Assembly: GCA_963718105.1 (NCBI GenBank)
Contig: OY970352.1
Span: forward strand, 2,294,001 to 2,358,000
Direction of reading: 5' to 3'
Length of the DNA: 64,000 nt
Source of the DNA: DASYKT01 sp963718105
Lineage (GTDB): Bacteria; Acidobacteriota; Blastocatellia; Pyrinomonadales; Pyrinomonadaceae
Position numbers and translations under genes: made by a program. Shown here one piece after another: positions 33,222 through 40,556 of this stretch. Numbering within the stretch: the stretch's first letter is position 1; every line of letters starts with the position of its first letter. The notes beneath the pieces were generated by a model that searched no databases, was not told the DNA's origin, and saw nothing but the letters and a program-made list of their open reading frames with translations.

Positions 33222-35133
33222 CGTGACTGCACACGATATTTTGCCATTGCTTGAGCGAGTGAGAATAACAAAAAATGGTTGGACTGCACTCTGCCCAGCG
33301 CATAAAGATCGGCACCCCTCGCTGAGTATAGGTGAGAGGCAGGGCAAAATATTACTTCATTGTTTTAAAGGCTGCGCATACGAAGAAATAATTGCCGCAT
33401 TAGGAATTCCCCAAATGCCCCAGAACCTGAAAACGCCACGCCAAATCGCAGCGGTATATCCGTATAGAGACGAAGCCGGCCAAGTGCTTTATGAGAATGT
33501 TCGTTTTGAACCAAAAGGTTTCGCGCAGCGCCGTTATGATGAGCAAGGCAAGGAGGTGTGGAATTTGAACGGTATCCGGCGGGTTCCTTATCGTTTGCCA
33601 GAGTTATTGAAGCTATCAGGGAATGATGCTTTTGTACTTACAGAAGGTGAAAAAGATGCCGATCTCTTGGTTGCAAACGGACTCAAGGCAACAAGCCATA
33701 AGAACTGGAAACCCGAGTTCAATTATTTGCTCAAAGGTTTTGATGTAATCATTTGCCAGGATCATGACAAAGCAGGTGTAACCCAAGTTGAAAAAGTCAT
33801 TGAAATGATACGAAGGGATGCAAGAGCGATTAAAATAATTGATTGTTTTGCTGACGACCCGCTGCCGGAAAAGCATGGTAAAGACGTTTCAGATTTTTTA
33901 AACGCTAACTCCTTCGACGATTTCCTTAGCCTTATTAGGCAAACGCCCTCATATGAACTAGCTGCCAGTAATAAGAAATCCGGTGACGCAGGCGCATTCT
34001 CCGTCGTCAGCATGGCCGATGTAAAAGCCATGGAGGTCATTTGGCTTTGGAAGCCATTTATTCCGTTAGGGCAATTTGTGATCCTTGAGGGCATCGAGGG
34101 GCTGGGAAAATCCTGGCTGTGTTCTGCTATCGCTTGCGCCATCGCCTCAGGAAGGAAATTACCATTTAGTGAGAGCGAGCCAATCGAACCTTCAAATGTA
34201 TTGCTGCTGTCGGCGGAAGATTCACTTGAGTATACAACCAAGCCTCGTCTGGCAGCTATGAGTGCGGATCTTAGGAGGATTTATGCTCTTGAAGAAGTAT
34301 TTTCACTAGACAATCCAGTTGATTTGATCAAATTTGAATCGGTAATTATTCAATACGAGCCCAAATTGGTCGTGATCGATCCGATGTTTAATTATACCGG
34401 CGGAAAGAATTTGAATCAGGAGTCGGATAGCAGACCTTTAGCGGCGAAGCTGATTACTATAGCGCAGAGATACGGTTGCACAATTATTGGCGTACGACAT
34501 ATAGGAAAAAGTAAAGGCAACGGTGATGCCCGCGCTGCGGGCCTCGGAAGTATATCCTGGCGGGCGTCGGCACGGTCAAGTCTCTTGGTCGGCCAAGACG
34601 CGGAAACAAGTGAAAAGGCACTTTGCCAAACCAAAAACAATTTGGCCCCTGAGGCGAAATTCGCGGTCGGATTTGAGATTGTGAACGGACAATTTCTTTG
34701 GAAAAGTGAGCCAAGTTTCCTTACGCAAGAGCGGATGCTCGCACAGCCAAAAAATGAAGAAGCACGAGCCGAACAGACCGAAGCAGTTGAATTTCTGCGC
34801 GAGAGTCTCCGGGATGGAGAGCGACCCTCAAAAGAGTTGGAAAAAGAAGCCAATGGGTTGGGGATAACGAAATATGCGCTCACGAAGGCCAAGGCAATTT
34901 TGGGGGTCAAATCGTTCAAAAAAGGCGGTAATTTTGGCGGCGAAAAGGGTTGGTATTTTAGGGTTGAAAATCTTGAAGACAGCGCTGAAGAATCTGATTT
35001 AAACCAAAAACGAATCCTTCAGGAAACCGACTCAAATAACACAAGTTATCGCAATAACTTAACTGAAGAAATTGATTCTAGGGAGAATCGGTTTCTTCAA
35101 TCACCGGCAACGAACTCTTCAGACAAATCTTAA
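33172..35133 (+). CDS. Primase-helicase (CHC2 zinc finger, Toprim, RepA-like ATPase)
   Basis: The 653-residue product starts at GTG 33172, which has a strong GAGGGGGG site upstream. The CHC2-type primase zinc finger is Cys41, His44, Cys64 and Cys68 (CPAH and HCFKGC). The Toprim-like primase domain shows VLTEGEKDADLL and CQDHDKAG at about 155-200. The RecA-like ATPase of the RepA/DnaB group has Walker A EGIEGLGKSW near 308 and Walker B LVVIDP near 400. The C-terminal 150 residues are charged and less conserved. Such single-protein primase-helicases drive autonomous replication of plasmids and phage satellites after excision. The gene is coupled to the AlpA-like gene before it. Confidence 0.9.
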   Translation: MKLSPIRTHRALSSLIDVTAHDILPLLERVRITKNGWTALCPAHKDRHPSLSIGERQGKILLHCFKGCAYEEIIAALGIPQMPQNLKTPRQIAAVYPYRDEAGQVLYENVRFEPKGFAQRRYDEQGKEVWNLNGIRRVPYRLPELLKLSGNDAFVLTEGEKDADLLVANGLKATSHKNWKPEFNYLLKGFDVIICQDHDKAGVTQVEKVIEMIRRDARAIKIIDCFADDPLPEKHGKDVSDFLNANSFDDFLSLIRQTPSYELAASNKKSGDAGAFSVVSMADVKAMEVIWLWKPFIPLGQFVILEGIEGLGKSWLCSAIACAIASGRKLPFSESEPIEPSNVLLLSAEDSLEYTTKPRLAAMSADLRRIYALEEVFSLDNPVDLIKFESVIIQYEPKLVVIDPMFNYTGGKNLNQESDSRPLAAKLITIAQRYGCTIIGVRHIGKSKGNGDARAAGLGSISWRASARSSLLVGQDAETSEKALCQTKNNLAPEAKFAVGFEIVNGQFLWKSEPSFLTQERMLAQPKNEEARAEQTEAVEFLRESLRDGERPSKELEKEANGLGITKYALTKAKAILGVKSFKKGGNFGGEKGWYFRVENLEDSAEESDLNQKRILQETDSNNTSYRNNLTEEIDSRENRFLQSPATNSSDKS

Positions 35134-35165
35134 AGCGAACGGCAAATGTAAGAAAATGCAATGAA

Positions 35166-35573
35166 ATGAAAGATTTCAACGAAATTTCGGCAAAGCAGGA
35201 AAAACTAATAGCCAATTTGGTCACTGAACGAACAATCGAAAAGGCTTGCGAGCGTTCCGGCGTCAGTACCGTCACTTTTTGGCGCTGGTCGAAGACCACC
35301 GCGTTCCAAAAGGAATACCGCAAGGCACGGCGACTGGTCTTTGAGAACGCAGTGGCAAAGCTGCAAAGCCTTACCTTAGCCGCCGTTGAGTGCTTAGAAA
35401 AGAATTTGGCTTCGGAGAATCCGAGCGTGGAACTTCGTGCTGCCTCAATCATCCTGGACATGTCGGCTAAGGGAATCGAGACGTTTGATCTTGTAGATCG
35501 GCTGGAAACATTGGAGTGGGTGCAAAAAGATAAAGAAAAAATATATGAGCGGATTAAAAAGCAGGATAAATAA
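35166..35573 (+). CDS. HTH protein resembling phage terminase small subunit
   Basis: A 135-residue protein with an N-terminal homeodomain-like helix-turn-helix (KQEKLIANLVTERTIEKACERSGVSTVTFWRW). A helix-rich body with YRKARRLVFENAVAKLQ and a second helical part follow. This order (ACxxAGVSxxTxxRW, then a basic helix and AV/L-rich helices) is that of phBC6A51-type phage HTH proteins related to terminase small subunits, which choose the DNA to be packaged. In a satellite it could redirect helper-phage packaging. The family assignment is moderately sure; the role is inferred. It overlaps the next gene by 29 bases. Confidence 0.7.
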   Translation: MKDFNEISAKQEKLIANLVTERTIEKACERSGVSTVTFWRWSKTTAFQKEYRKARRLVFENAVAKLQSLTLAAVECLEKNLASENPSVELRAASIILDMSAKGIETFDLVDRLETLEWVQKDKEKIYERIKKQDK

Positions 35574-35937
35574 GTTGATAGATCGCAACTTCGTGTATTT
35601 TTCTCCGGCGGAGCTGGCTTTCACCCTTGATTACTTTAAGACGTATTTGGACGATGAGAATACGACCGGTCAGGATTACACGAAGGAGTGTAAAGAGCTG
35701 TATGCCTGTGCAGAGAAGTACTTGAAAGATAAAAGCTGCGATTACCTAGGCAGGTTAACCGAACTCGCTGAAAGAGACTATCTTGCTTATCACGCATACA
35801 TATATGAGACTCTCGTACGTCTTTGTGAATCACAGCCGGACGGAATTTGGATAAGTGATCCGAAGGTTGTTGACGTGTTTTTTGCCAGAATAAAAAATGG
35901 GAAACAATATTTCGAGACGAGAGTGGCTAAAGCTTAG
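35545..35937 (+). CDS. Hypothetical 130-residue helical protein of the satellite core
   Basis: Begins MSGLKSRINKLIDRNF inside the end of the preceding HTH gene and is translationally coupled to it. The body is acidic and helical (ELAFTLDYFKTYLDDENT, then YLGRLTELAERDYLAYHAYIYE). No domain is recognised. Its last 11 bases overlap the convergent AlpA-like gene. Position between the terminase-like gene and the integrase region suggests a mobile-element-specific function, unknown. Confidence 0.65.
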   Translation: MSGLKSRINKLIDRNFVYFSPAELAFTLDYFKTYLDDENTTGQDYTKECKELYACAEKYLKDKSCDYLGRLTELAERDYLAYHAYIYETLVRLCESQPDGIWISDPKVVDVFFARIKNGKQYFETRVAKA

Positions 35938-36112
35938 TCTTTGGCCTGCCGGATTTGCCGTATGTTTTTACGGACTCAAGCGCCTTTTCCTCAATCACAT
36001 AATCCCGTCCGACCCTCGTCGCTTTAATCTTTCCTTCTTGGATGAGTTGTCGAACGCGGATAGGAGAAACATTCAATTTTTCGGCAGCTTCTTTTGTATT
36101 AAGTAACGTCAC
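35927..36112 (-). CDS. Excisionase/AlpA-like HTH protein divergent from integrase
   Basis: A 61-residue protein, MTLLNTKEAAEKLNVSPIRV then RQLIQEGKIKATRVGRDYVI, a complete HTH_17 domain of the excisionase/MerR-like fold. It is transcribed away from the integrase with 124 bp between them, the usual arrangement for a small regulator controlling integrase or excision. The basic tail (YGKSGRPKTK) could contact DNA. Either excisionase or repressor. It is one of two such proteins in element B. Confidence 0.85.
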   Translation of the reverse strand: MTLLNTKEAAEKLNVSPIRVRQLIQEGKIKATRVGRDYVIEEKALESVKTYGKSGRPKTKL

Positions 36113-36236
36113 GAAGAATAGGATACATGATTGGTAAATCTAACGCAAACGATATAATTCAACTTGATTTAATCTATTGCATACGATAGAATCTCTATAA
36201 GTCAGAATTAATATTTTCGATAAAAAGGAACACAAA

Positions 36237-37364
36237 ATGGCAGGGCAAATAATTAAACGTGGTGAAAATAATTGGCTAGTTCGGATTTATCTGGGACTAG
36301 GTACAACCGGAAAACGCGACTATTACAATAAGACAATTCGCGGCACTAAGAAAGACGCTCAAAAGTTTTTGACTTCAAAGCTGCGCGAAAAAGATTTAGG
36401 GGTATCAATTGAACCAGCAACCATGTCTCTAAATGCATATTTAGACAGATGGCTTAACGAAATAGCAAAAAACAAACTACGAGATCGCACATTTCAGAGC
36501 TACGAGTCCCTACTGAGATGTCATGTTAGAGAAAAAATTGGTGCAAAGCGGCTTTCAGATATTCAGGGATATGAAATTCAAAAACTTTACAATGAAATGA
36601 AAAACGATGGTTTTTCGCCTAAGACTATTCGCCACGTCCATAATGTTCTATCTAGCTCATTGAAACAGGCCATGAGATGGCGATTATTAACACAAAATGC
36701 TTGCGATCTTTGTGAATTGCCTCGCCATGAAAGAAAAGAGATGAAATGTTTATCTCAGGAAGAAACACTGAAATTTTTAGATGCCGCGAAAACCGAGAGG
36801 TTCTTTGCGCTATTTCTTGTCGCACTTGAGACAGGTATGCGACCCGAAGAATACTTGGGCCTACAGTGGCAGGATATCAATTTTGAGCAAAAAATCGTCT
36901 GTGTCAAACGTGCTCTGGTCGTTCGGAAAGGTGGCGGCTTTGATTTTATGGAACCCAAAACGTCCCGCAGTCGTCGAAACATCCCACTTTCTAATTGGAC
37001 TATCGACGCTTTAAAAGATCACCGACGTTCGCAGTTACAGGCCAAAATGAAAATTCTAAGTGAATATCAAAATTATGATCTGGTATTCGCTTCCGAACTT
37101 GGAACACCCGTTCTTCATGGGAATCTGCTAAAGCGACACTTCAAACCGCTTCTCAAAAAGGCTGGACTGCCTGATATTCGACTCTACGATCTCCGACATA
37201 CTACGGCCACTTTGCTCCTGTCAGCGGGCGAAAACCCTAAAGTCGTCTCTGAAAGGCTCGGGCATGCGAGTATAGTATTAACTCTAGATACCTACAGTCA
37301 TATTTTGCCAACAATGCAAAAAGCCGCAACCGAGAAAATTGAAAAGATGATGTTTGGAACGTAA
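36237..37364 (+). CDS. Tyrosine-type site-specific integrase of element B
   Basis: The 375-residue product has an N-terminal arm-DNA-binding domain (residues 1-60), a SAM-like core-binding domain (65-165, LNAYLDRWLNEI, then SDIQGYEIQKLYNEM) and a catalytic domain. Active-site residues are Arg202 (ETGMRPEE), Arg320 in LYDLRHT, His343 in LGHAS and nucleophile Tyr353 (LDTYSHIL). The first His of the usual HxxR box is Tyr317. The stop is 10 bases before the TTGGCACAC pair and 80 bp before the tRNA-Lys, the classic position for an integrase that targets a tRNA 3' end. The enzyme looks intact, so element B may still move. Confidence 0.95.
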   Translation: MAGQIIKRGENNWLVRIYLGLGTTGKRDYYNKTIRGTKKDAQKFLTSKLREKDLGVSIEPATMSLNAYLDRWLNEIAKNKLRDRTFQSYESLLRCHVREKIGAKRLSDIQGYEIQKLYNEMKNDGFSPKTIRHVHNVLSSSLKQAMRWRLLTQNACDLCELPRHERKEMKCLSQEETLKFLDAAKTERFFALFLVALETGMRPEEYLGLQWQDINFEQKIVCVKRALVVRKGGGFDFMEPKTSRSRRNIPLSNWTIDALKDHRRSQLQAKMKILSEYQNYDLVFASELGTPVLHGNLLKRHFKPLLKKAGLPDIRLYDLRHTTATLLLSAGENPKVVSERLGHASIVLTLDTYSHILPTMQKAATEKIEKMMFGT

Positions 37365-37374
37365 GATCACAAAA

Positions 37375-37394
37375 TTGGCACACTATTGGCACAC
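37375..37394 (+). repeat. Arm-site repeat pair at the right end of element B
   Basis: Exact TTGGCACAC at 37375-37383 and 37386-37394, an 11-bp period. The same pair and period are found at 13866-13885, and decayed versions at 13642 and 5043. Likely integrase arm-binding sites. Confidence 0.65.
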
Positions 37395-37405
37395 AAAAAG
37401 GAAAA

Positions 37406-37426
37406 GGGCGACTCCAGGAGTCGCCC
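37406..37426. terminator. Palindromic terminator between integrase and tRNA-Lys
   Basis: GGGCGACTCC, a single A, then GGAGTCGCCC: a perfect 10-bp stem with a one-base centre. AAAA precedes it and TAAA follows, so it can act in either direction, ending both the integrase and tRNA transcripts. A decayed copy stands at 13670-13690. Confidence 0.7.
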
Positions 37427-37433
37427 TAAACTA

Positions 37434-37492
37434 TTGAAATTAATGGTGAGCCGAGCAGGACTCGAACCTGCGACCCAATGGTTAAAAGCCAT
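37434..37492 (-). repeat. att direct repeat, right copy (within tRNA-Lys 3' part)
   Basis: Fifty-nine bases identical to 13696-13754. They cover the CCA end through the anticodon loop of the tRNA plus 10 bases downstream. Integration within this block keeps the tRNA gene intact. Confidence 0.93.
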
Positions 37493-37519
37493 TTGCTCTA
37501 CCAACTGAGCTATCGGCCC
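37444..37519 (-). tRNA. tRNA-Lys (anticodon TTT)
   Basis: Seventy-six bases on the minus strand with an encoded CCA end. Acceptor stem GGGCCGA/TCGGCTC (one G-T pair), D-arm GCTC/GAGC, anticodon arm AATGG-CTTTTAA-CCATT, T-arm with the GGTTCGAGTCC loop. The gene is intact and is the integration target for the islands on its 3' side. Confidence 0.97.
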
Positions 37520-37735
37520 ATCTTTTCCAAAGACGCCCTACCCGTAGTTAGGGCGAAACAAAAATTTTAAGAAAGCATGAGGAAAAGGTCAAGCCGCGGA
37601 TAGTGAATAATGCTTAATGATCAGTGGGTAATGGTAGTGATAAGGAGTGATGGGCGGTGGTTAGCAATGATTTGCTTGATGTCATTGGCGATAACAGTAA
37701 CTGGTCACTATTCACTACTCATTGATTATTATTAA

Positions 37736-37888
37736 TTAATCTCCGCATTTACCGCAGCCTGTTTCGCAGCCGCCCCCTCCAGAGTTGCCGCCTTTTTTTC
37801 CCGCTGCGGCGACCTTGCGCCAGACGTTCAGGCCGACATAAAAGACGGCCGAAAGAATGATCAACGTTACTATCAGATATTGCAGCAT
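37736..37888 (-). CDS. FeoB-associated Cys-rich membrane protein
   Basis: A 50-residue protein with one membrane helix (LIVTLIILSAVFYVGLNVW), a basic turn (RKVAAAGKK) and a Gly/Cys tail GGGGCETGCGKCGD. This is the pattern of the small FeoB-associated Cys-rich proteins, possibly an iron handler or complex subunit. It starts three bases after the feoB stop, so it is the third gene of the operon. The 216 bp between it and the tRNA are AT-rich and hold no gene. Confidence 0.85.
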   Translation of the reverse strand: MLQYLIVTLIILSAVFYVGLNVWRKVAAAGKKGGNSGGGGCETGCGKCGD

Positions 37889-37891
37889 AAA

Positions 37892-39859
37892 TTAAAAGCC
37901 CAACGCTTTGCCTCCCTGATACGTAATGAACGAGGCGACATATGCCAGTACCGTCATATACACGACCATAAAGATCGGCCAGCCCCACGAATTTGTTTCT
38001 CGCCGCACCACCGCCACGGTAGACATACATTGGCAGGCCAGCACGAAAAATACCATCATCGTCAGCGCCGTCAAGGGCGACCATGCCGGCGTCACGCCGT
38101 CGTCTTGTTTCGCCTCGCGAACGGCCTCTATCAGCGAAGGCGAGTCGGCGTCAGAATCCTTATCTACATTGTAAAGAATACTCAGCGTCGATACCAGCAC
38201 TTCGCGCGCGGCAAAAGAAGCGATCAGCGCCACGCCCATCTTCCAATCAAACCCGAGCGGCGCGATGGCAGGCTCGATAACTTTTCCCAACTGCCCGGCG
38301 TAGCTTTCTTTCAGGTCCGGCGCCTGGCTTCGCAGTTCTGCAGCAGCATTGGCAGCATCAGCGGGTGTCGCCGCGATGCGCGGAAACGCCGTCAACGCCC
38401 AGAGAATGATCGAGATCGCCAGGATTACCGTTCCCGCGCGTTTTACAAACATCCAGCCGTTCTGAAACATATTGAGTAAAACGGTGCGGATATTCGGCAG
38501 ACGGTAAGACGGCAGTTCCATCACCAGCGGCGGCGGCGGCGATTTCAAAATTGTGCGTTTGAAGATGAACGCCATGATTATCGCGGTGACGATACCCAGC
38601 ACGTACATCGAGAGCATTATCAGCGCGCCCACCGAAATAAATCCCAGCAGCATTTGCCCGGAAAAGAACGCCGCTATCATCAGCGTATAAACCGGCAGCC
38701 GCGCCGAACAGCTCATCAGCGGGGCGATCATTATCGTCGCGATACGGTCTTTCGGGCTTTCGATGGTGCGCGTCGCCATGATGCCGGGAATGGCGCAGGC
38801 AAATGAACTCAAGAGCGGCAGGAATGCCTTGCCATGCAAACCGACACCGCGCATCAATCGGTCGAGCAAAAACGCCGCGCGCGTCATATAACCCGTGTCT
38901 TCTAAAATAGAAAGAAAGAAAAACAGCAGCAGGATCTGCGGCAGAAAAACCAGAATACCGCCGACACCGGCGATCACGCCGTCCGCCAGAAGATCGGTCA
39001 AAATTCCCGCCGGGAGAGAATCTTTTACGGCCTGTGCCAGCGCGCCAAACCCTTTATCAAGCAGGTCCATCGGCAGCGCAGCCCAGGAAAAGATCGTTTG
39101 AAAAACCAGCAGCAGGATAGCCGCCAGGATCAGCAATCCCCAAAATTTATGGGTCAAAACACGGTCGATCTTTTCGGAACGGTTTCTTTCGGCCGTTGCT
39201 TTTCGTACGACTGACGCCTGCACCACATCCGAAATAAATTTATAGCGGGCAAAGATCTTTTTGTTTTCTTCCGTGATGTTTTTTATCTCGGCGAGAGCGG
39301 GATCCAGCTTCGCAATATTCCTGTTATCTTTTACCGCTTTGGCTATCTCGTCGATACCGATCTTTTGCGTGACGGTGACCGCTATGACCGGCGCGCCCAG
39401 CATTTCAGAAAGCTTTCGGGTATCTATCTCCAGGCTTTCCCTTTCGATCATGTCCATCATCGTCAGGGCGACGACCACAGGGATTCCGTATTCCAGCAGT
39501 TGCGTCACGAGATAAAGATTTCTCTCGAGGTTGGTGGCATCAACGGCAGCTATGATCACATCCGGACGCGAAAGGCCGTTGATATTTCCGGTCAGCACAT
39601 CGCGGGCGATCTGTTCATCCAGCGAGGCCGCGTCAAGACTGTAAAGCCCCGGCAGATCGATCAGGAGCGCGGCGCTGTCTTTACCGTTGAGCTGCCATTG
39701 GCCTTCTTTGCGTTCGACGGTCACGCCCGGATAATTTGCCACCTTTTGCCGCAGCCCGGTCAGCGCGTTAAAAAGCGTGGTCTTCCCCGCATTAGGGTTA
39801 CCCGCCAACGCTATTACCAAATTCTTTTTTTCTGCGACGGTTTGTATAGGGCTTTGCAT
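37892..39859 (-). CDS. feoB: Ferrous iron transport GTPase/permease FeoB
   Basis: About 655 residues from ATG 39859; a TTG at 39874 is also in frame. N-terminal G-protein domain: G1 GNPNAGKT near residues 20-27, TTLFNALTGLRQKVANYPGVTVE, and G3 DLPGLYSL. A helical linker (GDI-like) is followed by two Gate domains with about 8-10 membrane helices, including AFLLDRLMRGVGLHGKAF and SSFACAIPGIMATR. It imports Fe2+ across the inner membrane. Shorter than E. coli FeoB but normal for many phyla. A small palindrome (AACTACG/CGTAGTT, 39875-39896) lies just upstream of the start in the feoA-feoB gap. Confidence 0.97.
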   Translation of the reverse strand: MQSPIQTVAEKKNLVIALAGNPNAGKTTLFNALTGLRQKVANYPGVTVERKEGQWQLNGKDSAALLIDLPGLYSLDAASLDEQIARDVLTGNINGLSRPDVIIAAVDATNLERNLYLVTQLLEYGIPVVVALTMMDMIERESLEIDTRKLSEMLGAPVIAVTVTQKIGIDEIAKAVKDNRNIAKLDPALAEIKNITEENKKIFARYKFISDVVQASVVRKATAERNRSEKIDRVLTHKFWGLLILAAILLLVFQTIFSWAALPMDLLDKGFGALAQAVKDSLPAGILTDLLADGVIAGVGGILVFLPQILLLFFFLSILEDTGYMTRAAFLLDRLMRGVGLHGKAFLPLLSSFACAIPGIMATRTIESPKDRIATIMIAPLMSCSARLPVYTLMIAAFFSGQMLLGFISVGALIMLSMYVLGIVTAIIMAFIFKRTILKSPPPPLVMELPSYRLPNIRTVLLNMFQNGWMFVKRAGTVILAISIILWALTAFPRIAATPADAANAAAELRSQAPDLKESYAGQLGKVIEPAIAPLGFDWKMGVALIASFAAREVLVSTLSILYNVDKDSDADSPSLIEAVREAKQDDGVTPAWSPLTALTMMVFFVLACQCMSTVAVVRRETNSWGWPIFMVVYMTVLAYVASFITYQGGKALGF

Positions 39860-39940
39860 ATCCGGAAATAACAAAACTACGCCGGAAGACGTAGTTGCTT
39901 AAATTAAAAACTGGCTGATTATTTATTTCGCACTAAAATT

Positions 39941-40192
39941 CTATATTGCGTCGCCGACCTCGATCATCCGCGCTTCATTCCGGCGCACCGCCAGATGATA
40001 ACCGCGCACCTTGATCTCCATCGGATCGCCGAACGGAGCGGATTTGACTACCCTGACCATCTCGCCCGGTACGATCCCCATTTCCATCAGCCGCCGCGTG
40101 ACGGCATCGGTTCCCGTCACCGACGATACTTTTGCCGTTTGCCCTTTGGCGACGCCGGCCAGTGTTTTGTGATCATCTTTGTCTTTAGTCAT
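39941..40192 (-). CDS. feoA: Ferrous iron transport protein FeoA
   Basis: An 83-residue SH3-like domain protein from ATG 40192 (MTKDKDDHKTLAGVAKGQ). The conserved core reads RRLMEMGIVPGEMVRVVKSAPFGDPMEIKVRGYHLAVRRNEA, in short pieces typical of FeoA. A longer open frame reaches 40309, but the extra residues do not resemble the family and would cover the operator. FeoA is a small cytosolic partner that supports FeoB function. First gene of the feoA-feoB-Cys-rich operon. Confidence 0.95.
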   Translation of the reverse strand: MTKDKDDHKTLAGVAKGQTAKVSSVTGTDAVTRRLMEMGIVPGEMVRVVKSAPFGDPMEIKVRGYHLAVRRNEARMIEVGDAI

Positions 40193-40227
40193 CTTTTCAG
40201 CTCTCGCCTCGCTAATAATATACGCTA

Positions 40228-40246
40228 ATTGAAAATAATTTTCAAT
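40228..40246. promoter_or_regulatory. Palindromic operator upstream of feoA (Fur or DtxR/MntR type)
   Basis: ATTGAAAAT-A-ATTTTCAAT is a perfect 19-bp palindrome 35 bp upstream of the feoA start. Another TTTCAATT half follows directly. The 9-1-9 geometry is that of Fur-family and DtxR-family iron regulators. Which one binds cannot be told here. Expected effect: repression of feo when iron is plentiful. Confidence 0.65.
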
Positions 40247-40337
40247 TTCAATTAGGCCGATTTCGGCGCCCGGAAACGATTTTGTGCATTTTGTCAGATT
40301 TGTAGGCAAACCAAGTTATTTAAACCATTCGGCTTTA

Positions 40338-40451
40338 CCTGGGAGCGCCGGCATCTTGCCGGCAAAGATTGCGAAGCGATCTAAAAAGTCTTTAATTTAC
40401 AGCAATTAGCGCGGCCGGCACGCTTGCCGGCAGGATGCCGCCGCTCCCAGG
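40338..40451. repeat. REP-like inverted-repeat element, copy 1
   Basis: Arms 40338-40363 and 40426-40451 match as reverse complements at 24 of 26 bases. Each arm is a GGGAGCG outer block followed by its own small hairpin (GCCGGCATCTTGCCGGC type). The same plan is seen at 41728-41816 and 43566-43693. It lies between divergent feoA and cysteine desulfurase genes. Confidence 0.75.
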
Positions 40452-40556
40452 GTTACTGCATTATTTAATTTATGCGCTTTTATAAATACGAGCAGTTTTA
40501 TAGTCAAAAGAGACTTTTCAGGCAAAGCCATTACGTACCTAAGATATAATCAACTT

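Larger units (their letters stand above)
13696..37492. mobile_element. Element B: 23.7-kb integrative island at tRNA-Lys, phage-satellite-like core
   Basis: Flanked by a perfect 59-bp direct repeat (13696-13754 and 37434-37492), whose right copy contains the 3' part of an intact tRNA-Lys. The tyrosine integrase is next to the tRNA. The core from the right end is integrase, AlpA-like regulator, unknown 130-aa gene, terminase-small-subunit-like HTH, primase-helicase and AlpA-like regulator. Cargo is a 377-aa unknown, type I restriction-modification with an Abi gene, the RHS operon and a set of small Cys-pair proteins. No relaxase, conjugation or phage structural genes are seen. Confidence 0.88.

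Noticed and set aside
37600..37735. AT-rich stretch with recurring AATGATTAATGA-like strings, also at 3370-3480
   Set aside because: Low-complexity similarity only. No exact repeat unit or pairing long enough to call an element.
37749..38084. 111-residue minus-strand frame across the feoB end
   Set aside because: Out of frame with both feoB and the 50-residue Cys-rich protein, which explain the region.
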